Assembly (NCBI GenBank): GCA_946902875.1 | Contig: OX336343.1 | Location: 10,591,754-10,655,753, forward strand | Length of the DNA stretch: 64,000 nucleotides | Reading direction: 5' to 3' | Source: Nematopogon swammerdamellus | Lineage: Eukaryota > Arthropoda > Insecta > Lepidoptera > Adelidae | Shown here: positions 41,861-52,455 of the stretch, one piece after another | How the letters are laid out: every line of letters starts with the position of its first letter | Numbering within the stretch: position 1 is the stretch's first letter | The notes under the pieces: model-generated | Databases searched by the model: none | What the model was told of the DNA's origin: nothing | Seen by the model: the letters and a program-made list of their open reading frames with translations, nothing else | Position numbers and translations under genes: made by a program

Positions 41861-42394
41861 CTGTTTTTATTAACTTATTAGACACAGAACATCAAAATAT
41901 AATATAATTGTATATTATCCAATAAAATTTCTCCATTAAACATGAACTTTCGTGTAGTTTCGAGTATCGCAATATAATAAAACAACGTTTAAAAAGCGCG
42001 CGCTCGCACTACACTGAACTCGGGGTGCGGGAGGGCTGCGGGGAGTGGGGAAGAATAAGCCCGCCCGCCCGCGCGCCAGCAGCTCATCGTCCCGCACCGC
42101 GACCGACGAGACGACACGCGACTACGCGAGCGTCGTCGATGCTCGCGGCTCGCTATTCCGCCCGCCACCTCTGTCGTCCCACTACAACGCCGCTCCGCCG
42201 CGCCGCCGTCCTGCCGCCTATGGAACGAAAATGTAGGGCCTATATAGTATTAGGAACTTTTAAAATTTAACTTTCGTTATGTAATTTAATTTGTATGACA
42301 GTATGTCGAAACAACTTATTAAACATATTTCATGCACGTACAGTCTGTATGTAAATAAAGTGTATACATTTTTGTAAAAAAACGATTTAAAAAA
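41861..42394. other. non-coding with GC-rich patch 41995-42230
   Basis: A GC-rich ~235-bp patch (CCCGCCCGCCCGCGCG, CCGCGCCGCCGTCC) within AT-rich DNA. Short overlapping frames have no domain. It could be an old CpG island or promoter, but no downstream gene is seen. Confidence 0.35.
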
Positions 42395-42541
42395 TTTAAA
42401 ACCGCCTTCAAAAATGTATGAAATTAAAAAAAATCGAACCCTAGAGTTGAAGGCGGTCGGTTATTTTTGCTTGCTTTAGCACCGCCTTTAACTCTAGGGT
42501 TCGATTTTTTTTATTTCATACATTTTTGAAGGCGGTTTTTA
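42395..42541. mobile_element. foldback element with AACCGCCTTCAAAAATG ends
   Basis: AAACCGCCTTCAAAAATGTA...AATCGAACCCTAGAGTT...AAGGCGGT on the left pairs with ACCGCCTTTAACTCTAGGGTTCG...TACATTTTTGAAGGCGGTTT on the right. Arms are ~57 bp with very few mismatches, and the ~25-base loop includes TTTTTGCTTGCTTTAGC. A MITE or transcript-stabilising hairpin. Confidence 0.75.
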
Positions 42542-42747
42542 TATTTTTTTAATAGTTTTTTATTTCAGTTTTTTTAGTAATTTTTTGCTATTAATGTACT
42601 CGGCGGAATCGCTCGGCCTTTGGCTTCGCGAATCCGCCTCGCTTTCCAATCCGATCTTGATGAAATTGAAATGGGACCACACGGAAAGCACCAGCTTTCA
42701 AATAAAAAAAGAATCATCAAAATCGGTTCACTTGGGGACGGAGTCGC

Positions 42748-44345
42748 GTGTGTCCGCCTGTAAGTATCTACAGGTCGCACTCAGACGACGCGGGGACAGC
42801 TCGATTGTTCGAGCACTTGAGTAGAGCGGCAGATGAAGTGCATGTAGTTTCCCTATATATATATATATCCGCGGATATGGTTCTGCTTGGGGATTTTAAT
42901 GCCCATCACGAGGAGTGGCTGGGCTCCGGGAGAACTGACTTCGAGGGGAGAGCCGCCTACGACTTCGCCCTGACGCATGACCTGCCTCAACTGATAGACC
43001 AACCTACCAAAGTGCCAGACATGGACGGTCATGCACCCTCTCTGCTGGATCTTCTGCTGACGACGAACCCTGCTGGATACAAAGTCACAGTGAGCACTCC
43101 TCTTGGCTTCTCTGACCACTGTTTAGTGGGGTCCACGGTGCCATTTTTGCCTCCTTAGTCTCGTACTGGAGGAATGCGTCCAATTTGGCACTACGTGTCA
43201 GCGGATTGGGACGGGATGCGAGAATACATCACATCCTACCCATGGAGAGAGCTATGCTTCAGTTCGGATGATCTACACCTCGTATGATCTACACCTTGGC
43301 TACGCATTGGCGCATTCCGGCAGAATGCGCCAATGCCGTAGCCGAGGTGGTTCTGGGGGGAATGGAGATGTTCATTCCCAGCGCCCTCGTGCGCCTCGGT
43401 GGTAAAAGCCAGGCCTGGTACAGCCGCGACTGTGGTGAAGCTGTCGCAGCTAATGGCGCAGCTTATCGTGCATGGTCGTGCGCTCGTGCCAGACGCGATC
43501 CTAATGTATCCGAACTGAAGAAAGAATACAACCGCCTCTCCAGATCCTGCAAGAGGGCTATCGCCAGGGCCAAATTCGAGCATATCGGCAGAGTTGGTGA
43601 TAGGCTGAACCAGCACCCAACTGGGAGCCGTGAGTTTTGGTCTCTCGCCAAATCTGTCGTATCGATTTTCTACCGCTCCAACCTTCCACCTCTACAGTGT
43701 CCTGGGGGCTCACTTGCCCACTCCGCAAATGTAAATGCTCTCTTTGCGTAGAACTCCACCCTGGACGATGGGGTGCCATCCCCCCATCCATAACTAGGTG
43801 TGAGAACTCCATGCCGGAAGTACAGTTCCGACAACGAACTGTGCGGGCGGAGCTTATCTCCCTAGACACCAGGAAGGCGAGTGGGCCGGATATGATTCCT
43901 GCATTGGTGCTGAAACGGTGTGAATTGGTCTCGATATTGCCAAGGCATTCGAATGGGTTTGGCACAAATCGCTTCTGGGCTAGCTTCCGTCGTACGGACT
44001 TCCTTCTGGCCTCTGCGACTGGGTCGCCGACTTCCTACATGGGCGTAGCATTCAGGTCCTAGTGGACGGTTGCTCTTCGGACGCCCTGTCAGTGAATGCC
44101 GGCGTACCGCAGGGATCTGTGTTGTCTTGTCACCAACACTGTTTCTTCTGCATATCAATGACATACTGCCACTCGGCAACATAAATTGTTATGCGGATGA
44201 CAGTACAGCACATGGATCCTATACCAGTGACGACCCTTCAGTCAGACGGGATGTTGTGGATGAAGAGGCGAAGACTTGTGTCTGATCTCAAACAAACGCT
44301 TCGGTCTATTTCCGAATGGGGCCGCTGTACGCAACAGTCGTTCTC
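42748..44345 (+). pseudogene. CR1/Jockey-group LINE, deleted copy (plus strand)
   Basis: The C-terminal half of an APE endonuclease is readable: LLGDFNAHHEEWLGS, SLLDLLLTTNP and SDHCLVGS. A linker follows (ADWDGMREYI, GGKSQAWYSRDC, RAIARAKFEHIG), then QFRQRTVRAELISLD-RKASGPDMIPALVLKRC. RT motifs around the fingers are missing through an internal deletion. The sequence resumes at a degraded DIAKAF, then CDWVADFLHG, GVPQGSVLS and CYADDSTAHGS (YADD box). Several frameshifts and stops lie between these blocks. The 5' part and everything after SISEWGRC are absent. The reading order matches the minus-strand copy at 45817-49160. Confidence 0.85.
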
Positions 44346-44600
44346 ACCCCGTGGTGTTAGTGGGTGGACTGTAGTTGGGTGGGGGTGCGACTGTGCACAT
44401 GCAATATCACGCCGTCACCGCAGCGGTACTCATATTCTGGGTTTGATAGTTTCATAAGGGGTAAATAAGAGACGATTGGGACTTTTACAAGTTTCCCCGA
44501 GGCTGGTTTACGCGGCGGCGACGGGTGTTGTCTACTGTTATCTATCAGTCAGTTCAGATCTTATTTTGCGCTTCGTGATAGGATTAGTTTGGCGTAGCGT
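44346..44600. other. unassigned segment after the LINE
   Basis: No matched repeat in this window and no domain. It separates the LINE from the minisatellite. Confidence 0.3.
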
Positions 44601-45385
44601 CTGGATCCGTCTGGCTGACTTCGGAAATTCGCTTAGGTGTCGGGCTCCGTCTGGATGGCGTCGGGGAACGCAGGGCAGTATCGGGCTCCGTCGGGATGGC
44701 GTCGGGGGACGTAGGGCAGTGTCGGGCTCCTTCCGAGCTGCGTCGGGATTCGTCGGACTGGCTTCGAGGCTCGCTTAGATGTCAGACCGCGTCTGGATGG
44801 CGTCGGGGGAACGCAGGCGCAGTGTCGGACTCCTTCTGAGCCGCGTCGGGATTCGTCGGGCTGGTTTCGGAGCTCGCTTAGATGTCGGACTGCGTCTGGA
44901 TGGCGTCGGGGGAACGCAGGGCAGTGTCGGACTCCTTCTGAGCAGCGTCGGGATTCGCCGGACTGGTTTCAGAGCTCGCTTAGATGTCGGACTGCGTCTG
45001 GGTGGCGTCGGGGGAACGCAGGGCAGTGTCGGACTCCTTCTGAGCAGCGTCGGGATTCGTCGGACTAGCTTTGAGGCTTACTTGGATGTCGGGCTCCGTC
45101 TGTATTGTGTCGGGGAACCCCAGCGCAGTGTCGGGCTCTTTCTTAGCAGCGTCGGGATTCGTCGGACTAGCTTCCGAGCTCACTTAGATGTCGGACTCCG
45201 TCTGAATGGCGTCGTGGGAACGCAGGGCAATGTTGGACTCCTTCTGAGCAGCTTCGGGATTCGTCGGACTAGCTTCCGAGCTCACGTAGATGTCGGACTG
45301 CGTCTGGATGGCGTCGGGGGAACACAGGGAAATGTTGGACTCCTTCTGAGCAGCGTCGGGATTCGTCGGACTAGCTTCGAGGTGT
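44601..45385 (+). repeat. 102-bp minisatellite, about seven units
   Basis: GATGTCGGACT-like starts are at 44778, 44881, 44983, 45085, 45187 and 45289 (steps 103, then 102), with shorter diverged units before. Because 102 is a multiple of three, open frames persist, up to 202 codons (44779-45387) with a repeating GGTQG-VGLLLSSVGIRRT pattern. Composition and lack of any domain argue for a satellite and not a gene. Confidence 0.85.
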
Positions 45386-45816
45386 AGCGCAAAGTGTGTG
45401 GTGGTGAGGTACCTCCTACCTGGATGTTGATGTCTCCGCCCGCAGCCGCACCTTCGATAGCTCGGTCCTTCAGGTGGTGGTCGTCGATTGGCACGGAAAC
45501 GTCCCGGTGTCCGAGGATCTGCTGGGCCCAGCTACGCACACACTTCGGAAACTACACTCACTATACTTATAACGTATTAGGTCGCAACAAGCCCTGAGAG
45601 CCCGCGCCGCGCTCGATCAGGGTGGATTTTATCTTTTCCAGAGCAAAATGTTTGAACAAAACCGCCCGCTCCCGCTTGTATTTTCGGACGTGTCAGATCA
45701 CAACAGTCCGTCGCCTAGGCAACCGGACTCTTCTCCTTTCCGCCAGGAGGCGCTGTGTGCTTCTTGCATGAAGACCGCTGCAGGTAGAGTCTTGAGGCGA
45801 AGAGAATGGAGGAACG
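45386..45816. other. non-coding segment between minisatellite and LINE
   Basis: Moderately GC-rich. Short open frames have no domain. No repeat partner seen. Confidence 0.3.
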
Positions 45817-46599
45817 TTTTTTTTTTTTTTTTTTTATTGAAAGCGCGACATATGGCGCCGAGCCACCCATAAGGTGTCTAACGACGCCCATGGACATTCG
45901 GTCGTATGCGGGGGTTGCGAATGCCATGCCGGCCTGACAGGTGCCCATTCACGCCCCTCTTGACGGACCCGAGACTGTACTTGGGGGGAAATATATGAGC
46001 AAGGAGAGCATTCCAGAGTTTACCGGTTCTGTAGAGGAATGATCTGCAGAATCGATTAGTACGCATCCGCGGTAAGTCCAGCGTATAGGGATGCAATCCC
46101 TGCCCAGTTCATGTGGTGCGGAGATGGAAAGGGGACGGCGGGATTGCGTTAAACAGCTCCTCTGAGTACTCCCCATGGAATAAGCGATAGAACACACTTA
46201 GGGAGCCGACATCCCTACGGTGTTGCAGTGGTTTTAGATCGCGGGACACTGCGGGGTCACCCACTAGTCGCACGGCTCGACGCTGGATCGAGTCCAGAGG
46301 CGCAAGCTGGTATTTGGCAGAGCCATCCCACAGGTGCGAGCAGTACTCCAAGCAGGACCTGATCTGCGATTTATACAAAAGCAGCCTTTGGTCCGGCGTG
46401 AAGTACCGTCGCACCTTATTGAGTACGCCCAGCTTTTTAGAAGCCAGCTTGGCCTTCCCCTCGATATGGCGACGAAAGTTCAAGTCGTGCGACAGTTCGA
46501 CTCCGAGGACCCCGAGGTGTTCGCTTAATTTAAGCGACGTGCCTTGGAATGAAGGAGCCGGTGTGAACGCCGCTCTCTACGCACTTAACGCGCAAACTA

Positions 46600-46688
46600 C
46601 CGTGTGGGGTCGGTACTTAAAAAGAATAGCCCCACTGCATCTCTCCCCGTCGCATGTCGTAAAAGTCGACTAAGGGATAAGAAAATTC
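46600..46688 (+). repeat. dispersed repeat family D, copy 2
   Basis: ACCGTGTGGGG, GGTACTTAAAAAGAA, CCCACTGCATCTCTCCCC and ATGTCGTAAAAG-CGACTAAGGGATAAG match 15648-15728. It ends directly at the SINE start and shares one insertion site with it in the LINE. Confidence 0.7.
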
Positions 46689-47086
46689 GTCAGCCTCGGT
46701 AGCTCAGTGGCGCGGTTGGTTAGTCAACTGTTATTAAGCAACGCTGAGCGCGGTCAGTGTTTGGATGGGTGACCGCTCGACCGTTGGAGGCTGACCGTGG
46801 TTCGGATTCCACGTTAAACTGTAGGTCCCTTCCCTTCTTACCTTACTAGGTGGTAGGGTTTATCCCGGCCGGGTTGGTACCACCGCACTGAACGAAACGT
46901 CGGTCGAAACGGCTATGTAAATAGTTCGTGTTTTCCGTCCAGTTTAGTGTAGCCGACATGAAATGAAGGGAAGCACTGACATGGCACCTAGTTCACCCTG
47001 TGTTATGGGCTGACATCACGGATGTTGTAGGTGATGTAGCCAACCGTGTCAGGTTCCATAAAAAAAAAAAAAAAAAAAAAAAAAAA
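46689..47086 (+). mobile_element. composite tRNA/5S-like SINE, full-length young copy (D)
   Basis: GTCAGCCTCGGTAGCTCAG, TTAAGCAACGCTG, GGATGGGTGACCGC, GGAGGCTGACC, GGTTCGGATTCC, the full tail and a ~27-base A-run. The LINE frame on the two sides rejoins as NASKTQ and VCALSA when 46600-47086 is removed, with (AA)ACT at both ends as the likely target duplication. Confidence 0.88.
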
Positions 47087-47520
47087 CTTGTGTCTTGGAA
47101 GCGTTGAACTCGACCAAATTGCTACGGCCCCATTCGGAAATAGAGCCGAGTGTGTGTTCGAGCTCAGACACAAGTCTTCGCCTCTTCTCATCCACAATAT
47201 CCCGACTGGCTGAAGGGTGACTGGTGTAGGATCCGTGTGCCGTACTGTCATCCGCATAACAATGTATGTTGCCCAGAGACAGCATATCATTGATATGCAG
47301 AAGAAACAGCGTGGGTGACAACACAGATCCTTGTGGTACGCCGGCGTTCACTGACATGGCGTCCGACGAGCAACCGTCCACTAGGACCTGAATGCTACGC
47401 CCATGTAGGAAGTCGGCGACCCAGTCACAGAGGCCAGAAGGAAGTCCGTAAGCCGGCAATTTGCCCAAGAGCGACTTGTGCCAAAGCCGATCAAATGCCT
47501 TGGCAATATCAAGGCCAATT

Positions 47521-47877
47521 GCCAAGTATTTTTCATTTCATTTTTCATTTATTCATTTCCATCTTAGGTACCATCGGTACACTTGAGTTCGTCAAATTTT
47601 AGTTTACCAAATTTACAATTGAAACTGTCTGGGTCTAGCCATGGTAAGGGACTAATAATTAGCAATAATATAGGTACATAACTAAAAATTATAAGAATAC
47701 AGAGAAAAAAAAAACTGTTTTGTGCATGAAAGGCAATTAAAACTAGAGCTAAATTAAAATACTTCGCATCAATAGAATTGTCAAAGGTTAAAAATTCAAT
47801 TATGTCAATATAAAAAAATATAAAATTAAAATAAAATATTAAAATTCAAAATTAAAATAGGTAGCATCAATTCACCA
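47521..47877. mobile_element. 357-bp AT-rich insertion with 5-bp target duplication
   Basis: CAATT lies at 47516-47520 and again at 47878-47882. Removing the segment restores GGTGAATTGG-CT-GATATTGCC, which the plus-strand LINE copy shows uninterrupted near 43916. The insert has no ORF and no matching copy in this window, so its family is unknown. It lacks obvious TIRs. Confidence 0.75.
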
Positions 47878-49169
47878 TGACCTTCAAGCGATTCCCCCCA
47901 AAGGTGAGTGACGTACGCTAGGAGATCACCAGCAGATCGTTTTGGCCGGAAGCCGTATCGCGGATCGCTGATGAGGTCATTCGTCTCCAGGTACTTCATG
48001 AGCTGCGTATTGATAATGCGCTCCATCACCTTACAGAAAAGGGAGGTAATCGCTATAGGTCGGTAGTTTGACGGGTTTGAGCGGTCACCCTTTTTAGGGA
48101 CCGCTTGCAAAAACGCAGATTTCCAGGCCGCCGGCACACGGCAATTGGAGTAGGAGAGACGGAATAGGCGCGTCAGCACTGGGGCCAGCTCGGGAGCACA
48201 CCTTTTTAACACCAATGCAGGAATCCTATCCGGCCCACTCGCCTTCCTGACGTCTAGGGAGAGAAGTTCCGCCCGTACAGTCCGTTGTCGAAACTGCACT
48301 TCCGACATGGAGTTCTCACACCTAGGTATGGATGGGGGAGTGGCACCCCCATCGTCCAGGTTGGAGTTCCCGGCAAAGAGAGATACCAGTAAGTCGGCTT
48401 TCTTCTTTGCGGAGTGGGCAAGTGAGCCTCCAGGACACTGCAGAGGTGGAAGAGAGGAGCGGCAGAAATTTGACTCGACATATTTAGCGAGAGACCAGAA
48501 CTCACGGCTCCCAGTTGGGTGCTGGTTCAGTCTATCGCCGATTCTGCCGATGTGGTCAAATTTGGCCCTGGCAATAACCTTTTTGCAGGATCTGGAGAGG
48601 CGGTTGTATTCCTTCTTCAGTTAGGATGCGTTCGGATCACGTCCGGCACGAGCGCGCGACCATGCCCGATAAGCTGCGCATTTAGCTGCGACAGCATCAG
48701 CACAGTCGCGGCTGTACCATGGTTGGCTTTTACCACCGAGGTAGACAGAGGCGCTGCGAATAAACATTTCCATTGCCCCCAGAACCACCTCGGCAACGGT
48801 ATTAGCGCATTGCGACGGATCGCCCGAACTGAAGCAGATCTCTCTCCAAGGGTAGGATGCGAAGTGTTCTCGCATCCCATCCCAATCTGCTGACGCGTAG
48901 TGCCAAATTCGACGCGTTCCTCCAGTACGGGACTCTTCTTCCGGCTTCTTCGTCTCCAGGTGGTGATGGACGGCATTCAAATTGGTATGCAACAATGCAA
49001 CCCCCGCACGTTGGTCGAGTCAACGCTAAATAGTGGTGTAAGGGTGTGCACCGCTGATTGAACCTTTTTTTCCTTTTTTTTCGCTGCCATGATTTTTGTA
49101 AGAGGGAGGGAAAGAGCATGAAAGGGTGGCTGTGGTGATTCACGGGCAAAGCGTGGACCCTAGCTTCAT

Positions 49170-49806
49170 CGCTTACTACTCAGGTTAGTGTTGCGCCGAC
49201 ACGGAAGACGGAAAGGCCCCCGGTCCCCCCCGGAAGTGGCCGCCGGAACCCCTACTCCGGTCACCAACCGGCACGACGGACCACTCCGGGATTATGCGCC
49301 GGTTGACCGGGGCAGCCTCTCGCGTTGGTTAGACGCGATTGGGCTCCTGTACTACCCGGCGGGCGGCCAGCGGAATAACCGTTTAACCGGGTCTCCCTGT
49401 CAACCGTGTCGATGCGTCACCTCTGAACAGCGAATCCGCGTCGGGATCACTGGCCTACTCCTCACCACAGCCAACCCCACCTGCTACTGGGTCCCCGGGA
49501 AGTACACCGGAACACAGCGAACTGTTATGCCGGTGTAATTGTTTCTCCCGGGGTGTGGTGGCGAACCCAGCCGATCCGAAGATCTCCCACACGCTGATTG
49601 CTGTTCATTTGGCACCACCCAGGAGGCACGTGTGACTTTTATATGGGATTTCTATTATTAATAATTTTAATTTTAATAGGATTCATTTATTATGTTTCAT
49701 ATTATTTTATTTTCTAAATAGAAAAATTTTAAAATGTGTGAATGTTAGTTTGTGACTTGTATATGTTATACAAATAAATATTCTATTCTATTCTATTCTA
49801 TTCTAT
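49170..49806 (+). mobile_element. retroelement 3' region ending in (ATTCT)n
   Basis: A GC-rich part (49180-49530, with an open frame of 116 codons lacking a known domain) passes into an AT-rich end with ACAAATAAAT, then ATTCT repeated about five times. That tail matches the (TAGAA)n LINE tail at 15729 in reverse. Probably a LINE 3' UTR, or a SINE that shares it. Confidence 0.5.
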
Positions 49807-50107
49807 CTTCAATGGTTACGTTAGGCGGCGCGGCGTAGGCACCTGCTTGGACGACGACGTCGAACTACACTCTGACGATATGTCGCGATCACTACGTAGT
49901 AGGTACATTGAGCCACGTCGAAAACAGCAATTTACTTTACTTCGCGGTCGTGAACTGACACATTCGTCGCGGTAGTGAACTGAACTGAACTTATTTATTA
50001 TTAGGCGTTCTGTTTCATAGAACGTAGACATGTTTGATTTTATTTTTAGAAAAAGAACTCTTATTTCCAATGAAATAAGACTCACTATAGGTCCCCAAAG
50101 GCAAACC
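49807..50107. other. non-coding
   Basis: No gene signal. It contains the direct repeat CGCGGTCGTGAACTGACAC / CGCGGTAGTGAACTGAAC near 49943 and 49968. Confidence 0.3.
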
Positions 50108-50265
50108 AACCACATAAATTGATTCCATTTTTGCAATATACCGTTTGTTTTTATTATAAATGCCAAAAAGAACCACATAAATTGGTTCCACTTTGCGATA
50201 TACAGTTTGTTTTTATTATATAATGCCAAAAAGAACCAGATATCTTGGCTCTGTTTTGATAAATA
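50108..50265 (+). repeat. ~64-bp tandem repeat
   Basis: ACCACATAAATTG-TTCCA...GTTTGTTTTTATTAT...ATGCCAAAAAGA starts at 50108 and 50172 and, diverged, at 50235. Confidence 0.7.
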
Positions 50266-50499
50266 CTTTTAGCGTACTTCATTAAAAACAAAAAAGTCCA
50301 TCTCGCTTGGATCTTTTACGCAAAAAAAAAATCTGACCAGTTAGCTAGTACCAAGTAGCATAATTCTTTTCTGCTGTTGCGATATACCTCAATTGGGCGG
50401 ATGGTTCTTAGACGAATGTGTAGAAACCTATTAGTATCATACCAAGTAGCCTGCCTGGGTCTTTTCTGCAAAAAATAGAGGGTTGATTAGCTCTCGATT

Positions 50500-51121
50500 G
50501 GTATATTTAACTCATTTTTAACCAATTTGTGGGTTGGTGCCTTTTGGCATTTATATGGTAAATTTTCTGAAGAAGTTGTGATACAAAATATGTATTTTCA
50601 AATTTCTGCCTATTCGAAATCGAAATTTTCCTAGATAATGTTGTATGTATACTCTTATTAATATATAATATCATATTCCGAAGGAATTTCGGACGGAGCA
50701 ATTTTTCACAGCGAATTATTGCCGAAAATCTGTAAAGGTGTGATCGATATGGAAAATTTCCTAGATAATTGTCAAAAGCGATATATTTAAATAAATTAAG
50801 ACATATAAAAAAATTAAAATTGACAGAGCAATTTTTCTGAAGAAGTTGTGATACAAAATAGATATTTTCAAATTTCTGCCTATTCGAAATCGAAATTTTC
50901 CTAGATAATGTTAATATATACTCTTATTAATATATAATATCATATACCGAAGGAATTTCGGACGGAGCAATTTTTCATCAGCAGTTATAAGCGATTTTCA
51001 TTTTTAGGCATTCATTCATTTTAATACCTAACTTCCAAACATCAAAAATCCTAGATAATTTGTCAAACGTATATTTTAAACCCTACTCTATCACACTGCA
51101 AAGTTTCAGCGACAGAGGAAT
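50500..51121 (-). repeat. outer inverted repeat, right arm
   Basis: The reverse complement of 41188-41860, carrying two ~280-bp units (TGATACAAAATA, CAAATTTCTGCCTATTCGAAATCG, TTCGGACGGAGCAATTTTTC) and the outer CTGCAAAGTTTCAGCGACAG. Together the two arms bracket about 8.6 kb. Confidence 0.75.
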
Positions 51122-51539
51122 TAGTCCGAAGAGCCCATACAAGGAATTTCCTCGTTTCCTGGACTATTAATGCACGATAAACTGGCGAGAGGGTTTCCTC
51201 TTCGAATTTAAAGGATTTCGTTAAACGACTTAAAACTTAAAACTTAAGGGTTTGAAAGTTACTTAAAAATTTAATTTACTATTTGTCGTCTTGAATCTAT
51301 TTTAGAACGATTGTATCTATAAAATAAAAATAAAAGTAATGTAAATTGAACGTTTGCTAGTCCATAAATGTAATGTTTTAAGGTTTTGGTTTTTAATATA
51401 TACTTTATATATATATACTTTATTGTTCCTATCATGTAAAAAGGTCACAAAAGGCGAGTTTAATGCCTTGCGGTATTATTTACAAACTAACCCTTGTGAT
51501 GCAAAATTTTCGACCTTCCTCCGGTTTAACTATGTTTAG

Positions 51540-52455
51540 ATAGATCTCGTCGATATCTTCATTTGGGATGACAGCTGTCAATATTAAAACGGATATATCT
51601 CAGAAACTACCGACCCTAAACCACTCGTGTGCTGGGACAAATGATAGACCTCGTCGAGATCTTAATTTCTGATGACAGCTGTCAAAATAAAACGGTCATG
51701 TCTCGGATCGTATGCTGGGACAACCGATATACCCATAGCTGGCTGATTTGCATAGAAGAAGGTCGTAAGTCGGTGTTGTTTTTTAATTTAAAAAAATTAA
51801 TGGTAAAAAAATTACAAAAAAAAATATCGTTTTATTCATTCACTTTTGCGTCAGATGAAAAAAATCGGAATTTAATAATTTTTTTCATCTGACGCGAAGC
51901 CGCGGAATGAATAAAACAAAATTTTTATTGCACTGATAAATAACTAAACAACAAGCACAGAACTCTATTGTTGTAGATTTTTTAATTTTATTACCATAAA
52001 TTTTTAAAAAACAACACGGGCTTACGACCTTTTTCTATGCAAAGCACCCAGCTATGGGTATCGTCTTAAGAACAGCGGCAGAAGTGCGAAATGATTCCTA
52101 CCCCCAGATTTTTTTGTATTGATATTAATTTTAATATTCACAATAGAGTTTTCCGGCGCCGCGTACTGAAGGTGTAAAAGCCGCTCTCTCGCACGCGCAA
52201 GGCGCCAGTGAGCCGCCAGTCGTATCGCTCTTTATGGCTACCTCAGACTACTCGTTACAATGTAATTAATTACACAATACATATTATGCTCTTTTTAGCT
52301 CACTGACCAGAGGCCAACTAATTGCTTCTTATATCTCACAGTCAGCACGCTCACAGTCGGCGACTCACTAAACGCTTATATTTGAATACGCCCTAAAAAC
52401 AATTTTCAATGTATCCGAAGGTCATGTAATGCATGAGATCTGTGAATTTTTTTTA
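51540..52455 (-). repeat. dispersed repeat family E, copy 2, split by a MITE
   Basis: The reverse complement of 19915-20360. It has two GATCTCG/CGAGATC units, GTGTGCTGGGACAAATGATAG, then after the insertion CTTAAGAACAGCGGCAG, CCTACCCCCAGATT, GCTTATATTTGAATACGC and AGATCTGTGAATTTTTT. A stretch at 52140-52345 not present in copy 1 is either extra or lost there. Confidence 0.7.
51726..52063. mobile_element. 338-bp foldback MITE nested in family E
   Basis: Ends CGATATACCCATAGCTGG...TTTGCATAGAAGAAGGTCGTAAG pair with CTTACGACCTTTTTCTATGCAAA...CCAGCTATGGGTATCG. A second inner palindrome is TTTTATTCATTC-C-TTTTGCGTCAGATGAAAAAAAT with its complement around 51855-51915. Family E copy 1 lacks it, giving an empty-site comparison. 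Confidence 0.75.

Larger units (their letters stand above)
45817..49160 (-). pseudogene. CR1/Jockey-group LINE, minus-strand copy with nested insertions
   Basis: The 3' end is a poly(A) tail (T-run 45817-45835). Going 5' to 3' on the minus strand: MLHTNLNAVHHHLET near 48995 (start of the endonuclease), then a deletion of nearly the whole endonuclease. Next come SADWDGMREHFASYPW, GGKSQPWYSRDC and QFRQRTVRAELLSLDVRKA. The RT follows (SGPDRIPALVLKRC, PVPKKGD-like AVPKKGDRSNPSNYRP, YGFRPKRSAGDLLAYV, DIAKAFDRLWH, GVPQGSVLSPTLF, CYADDSTAHGS), and a C-terminal domain (KLGVLNKVRRYF, SCLEYCSHLWDGSA, RTGKLWNALLAHIFP). A stop interrupts near 46107. Elements are inserted at 46600-47086 and 47521-47877. 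The RT catalytic boxes are intact but the endonuclease is lost, so the copy is dead. Confidence 0.87.

Noticed and set aside
44779..45387. 202-codon repeat protein
   Set aside because: The frame is open because the minisatellite period is 102 bp. No start context, domain or splice signals.
49188..49538. 116-codon gene
   Set aside because: The frame lies in the GC-rich part of a retroelement 3' region ending in (ATTCT)n and has no domain. Treated as UTR.
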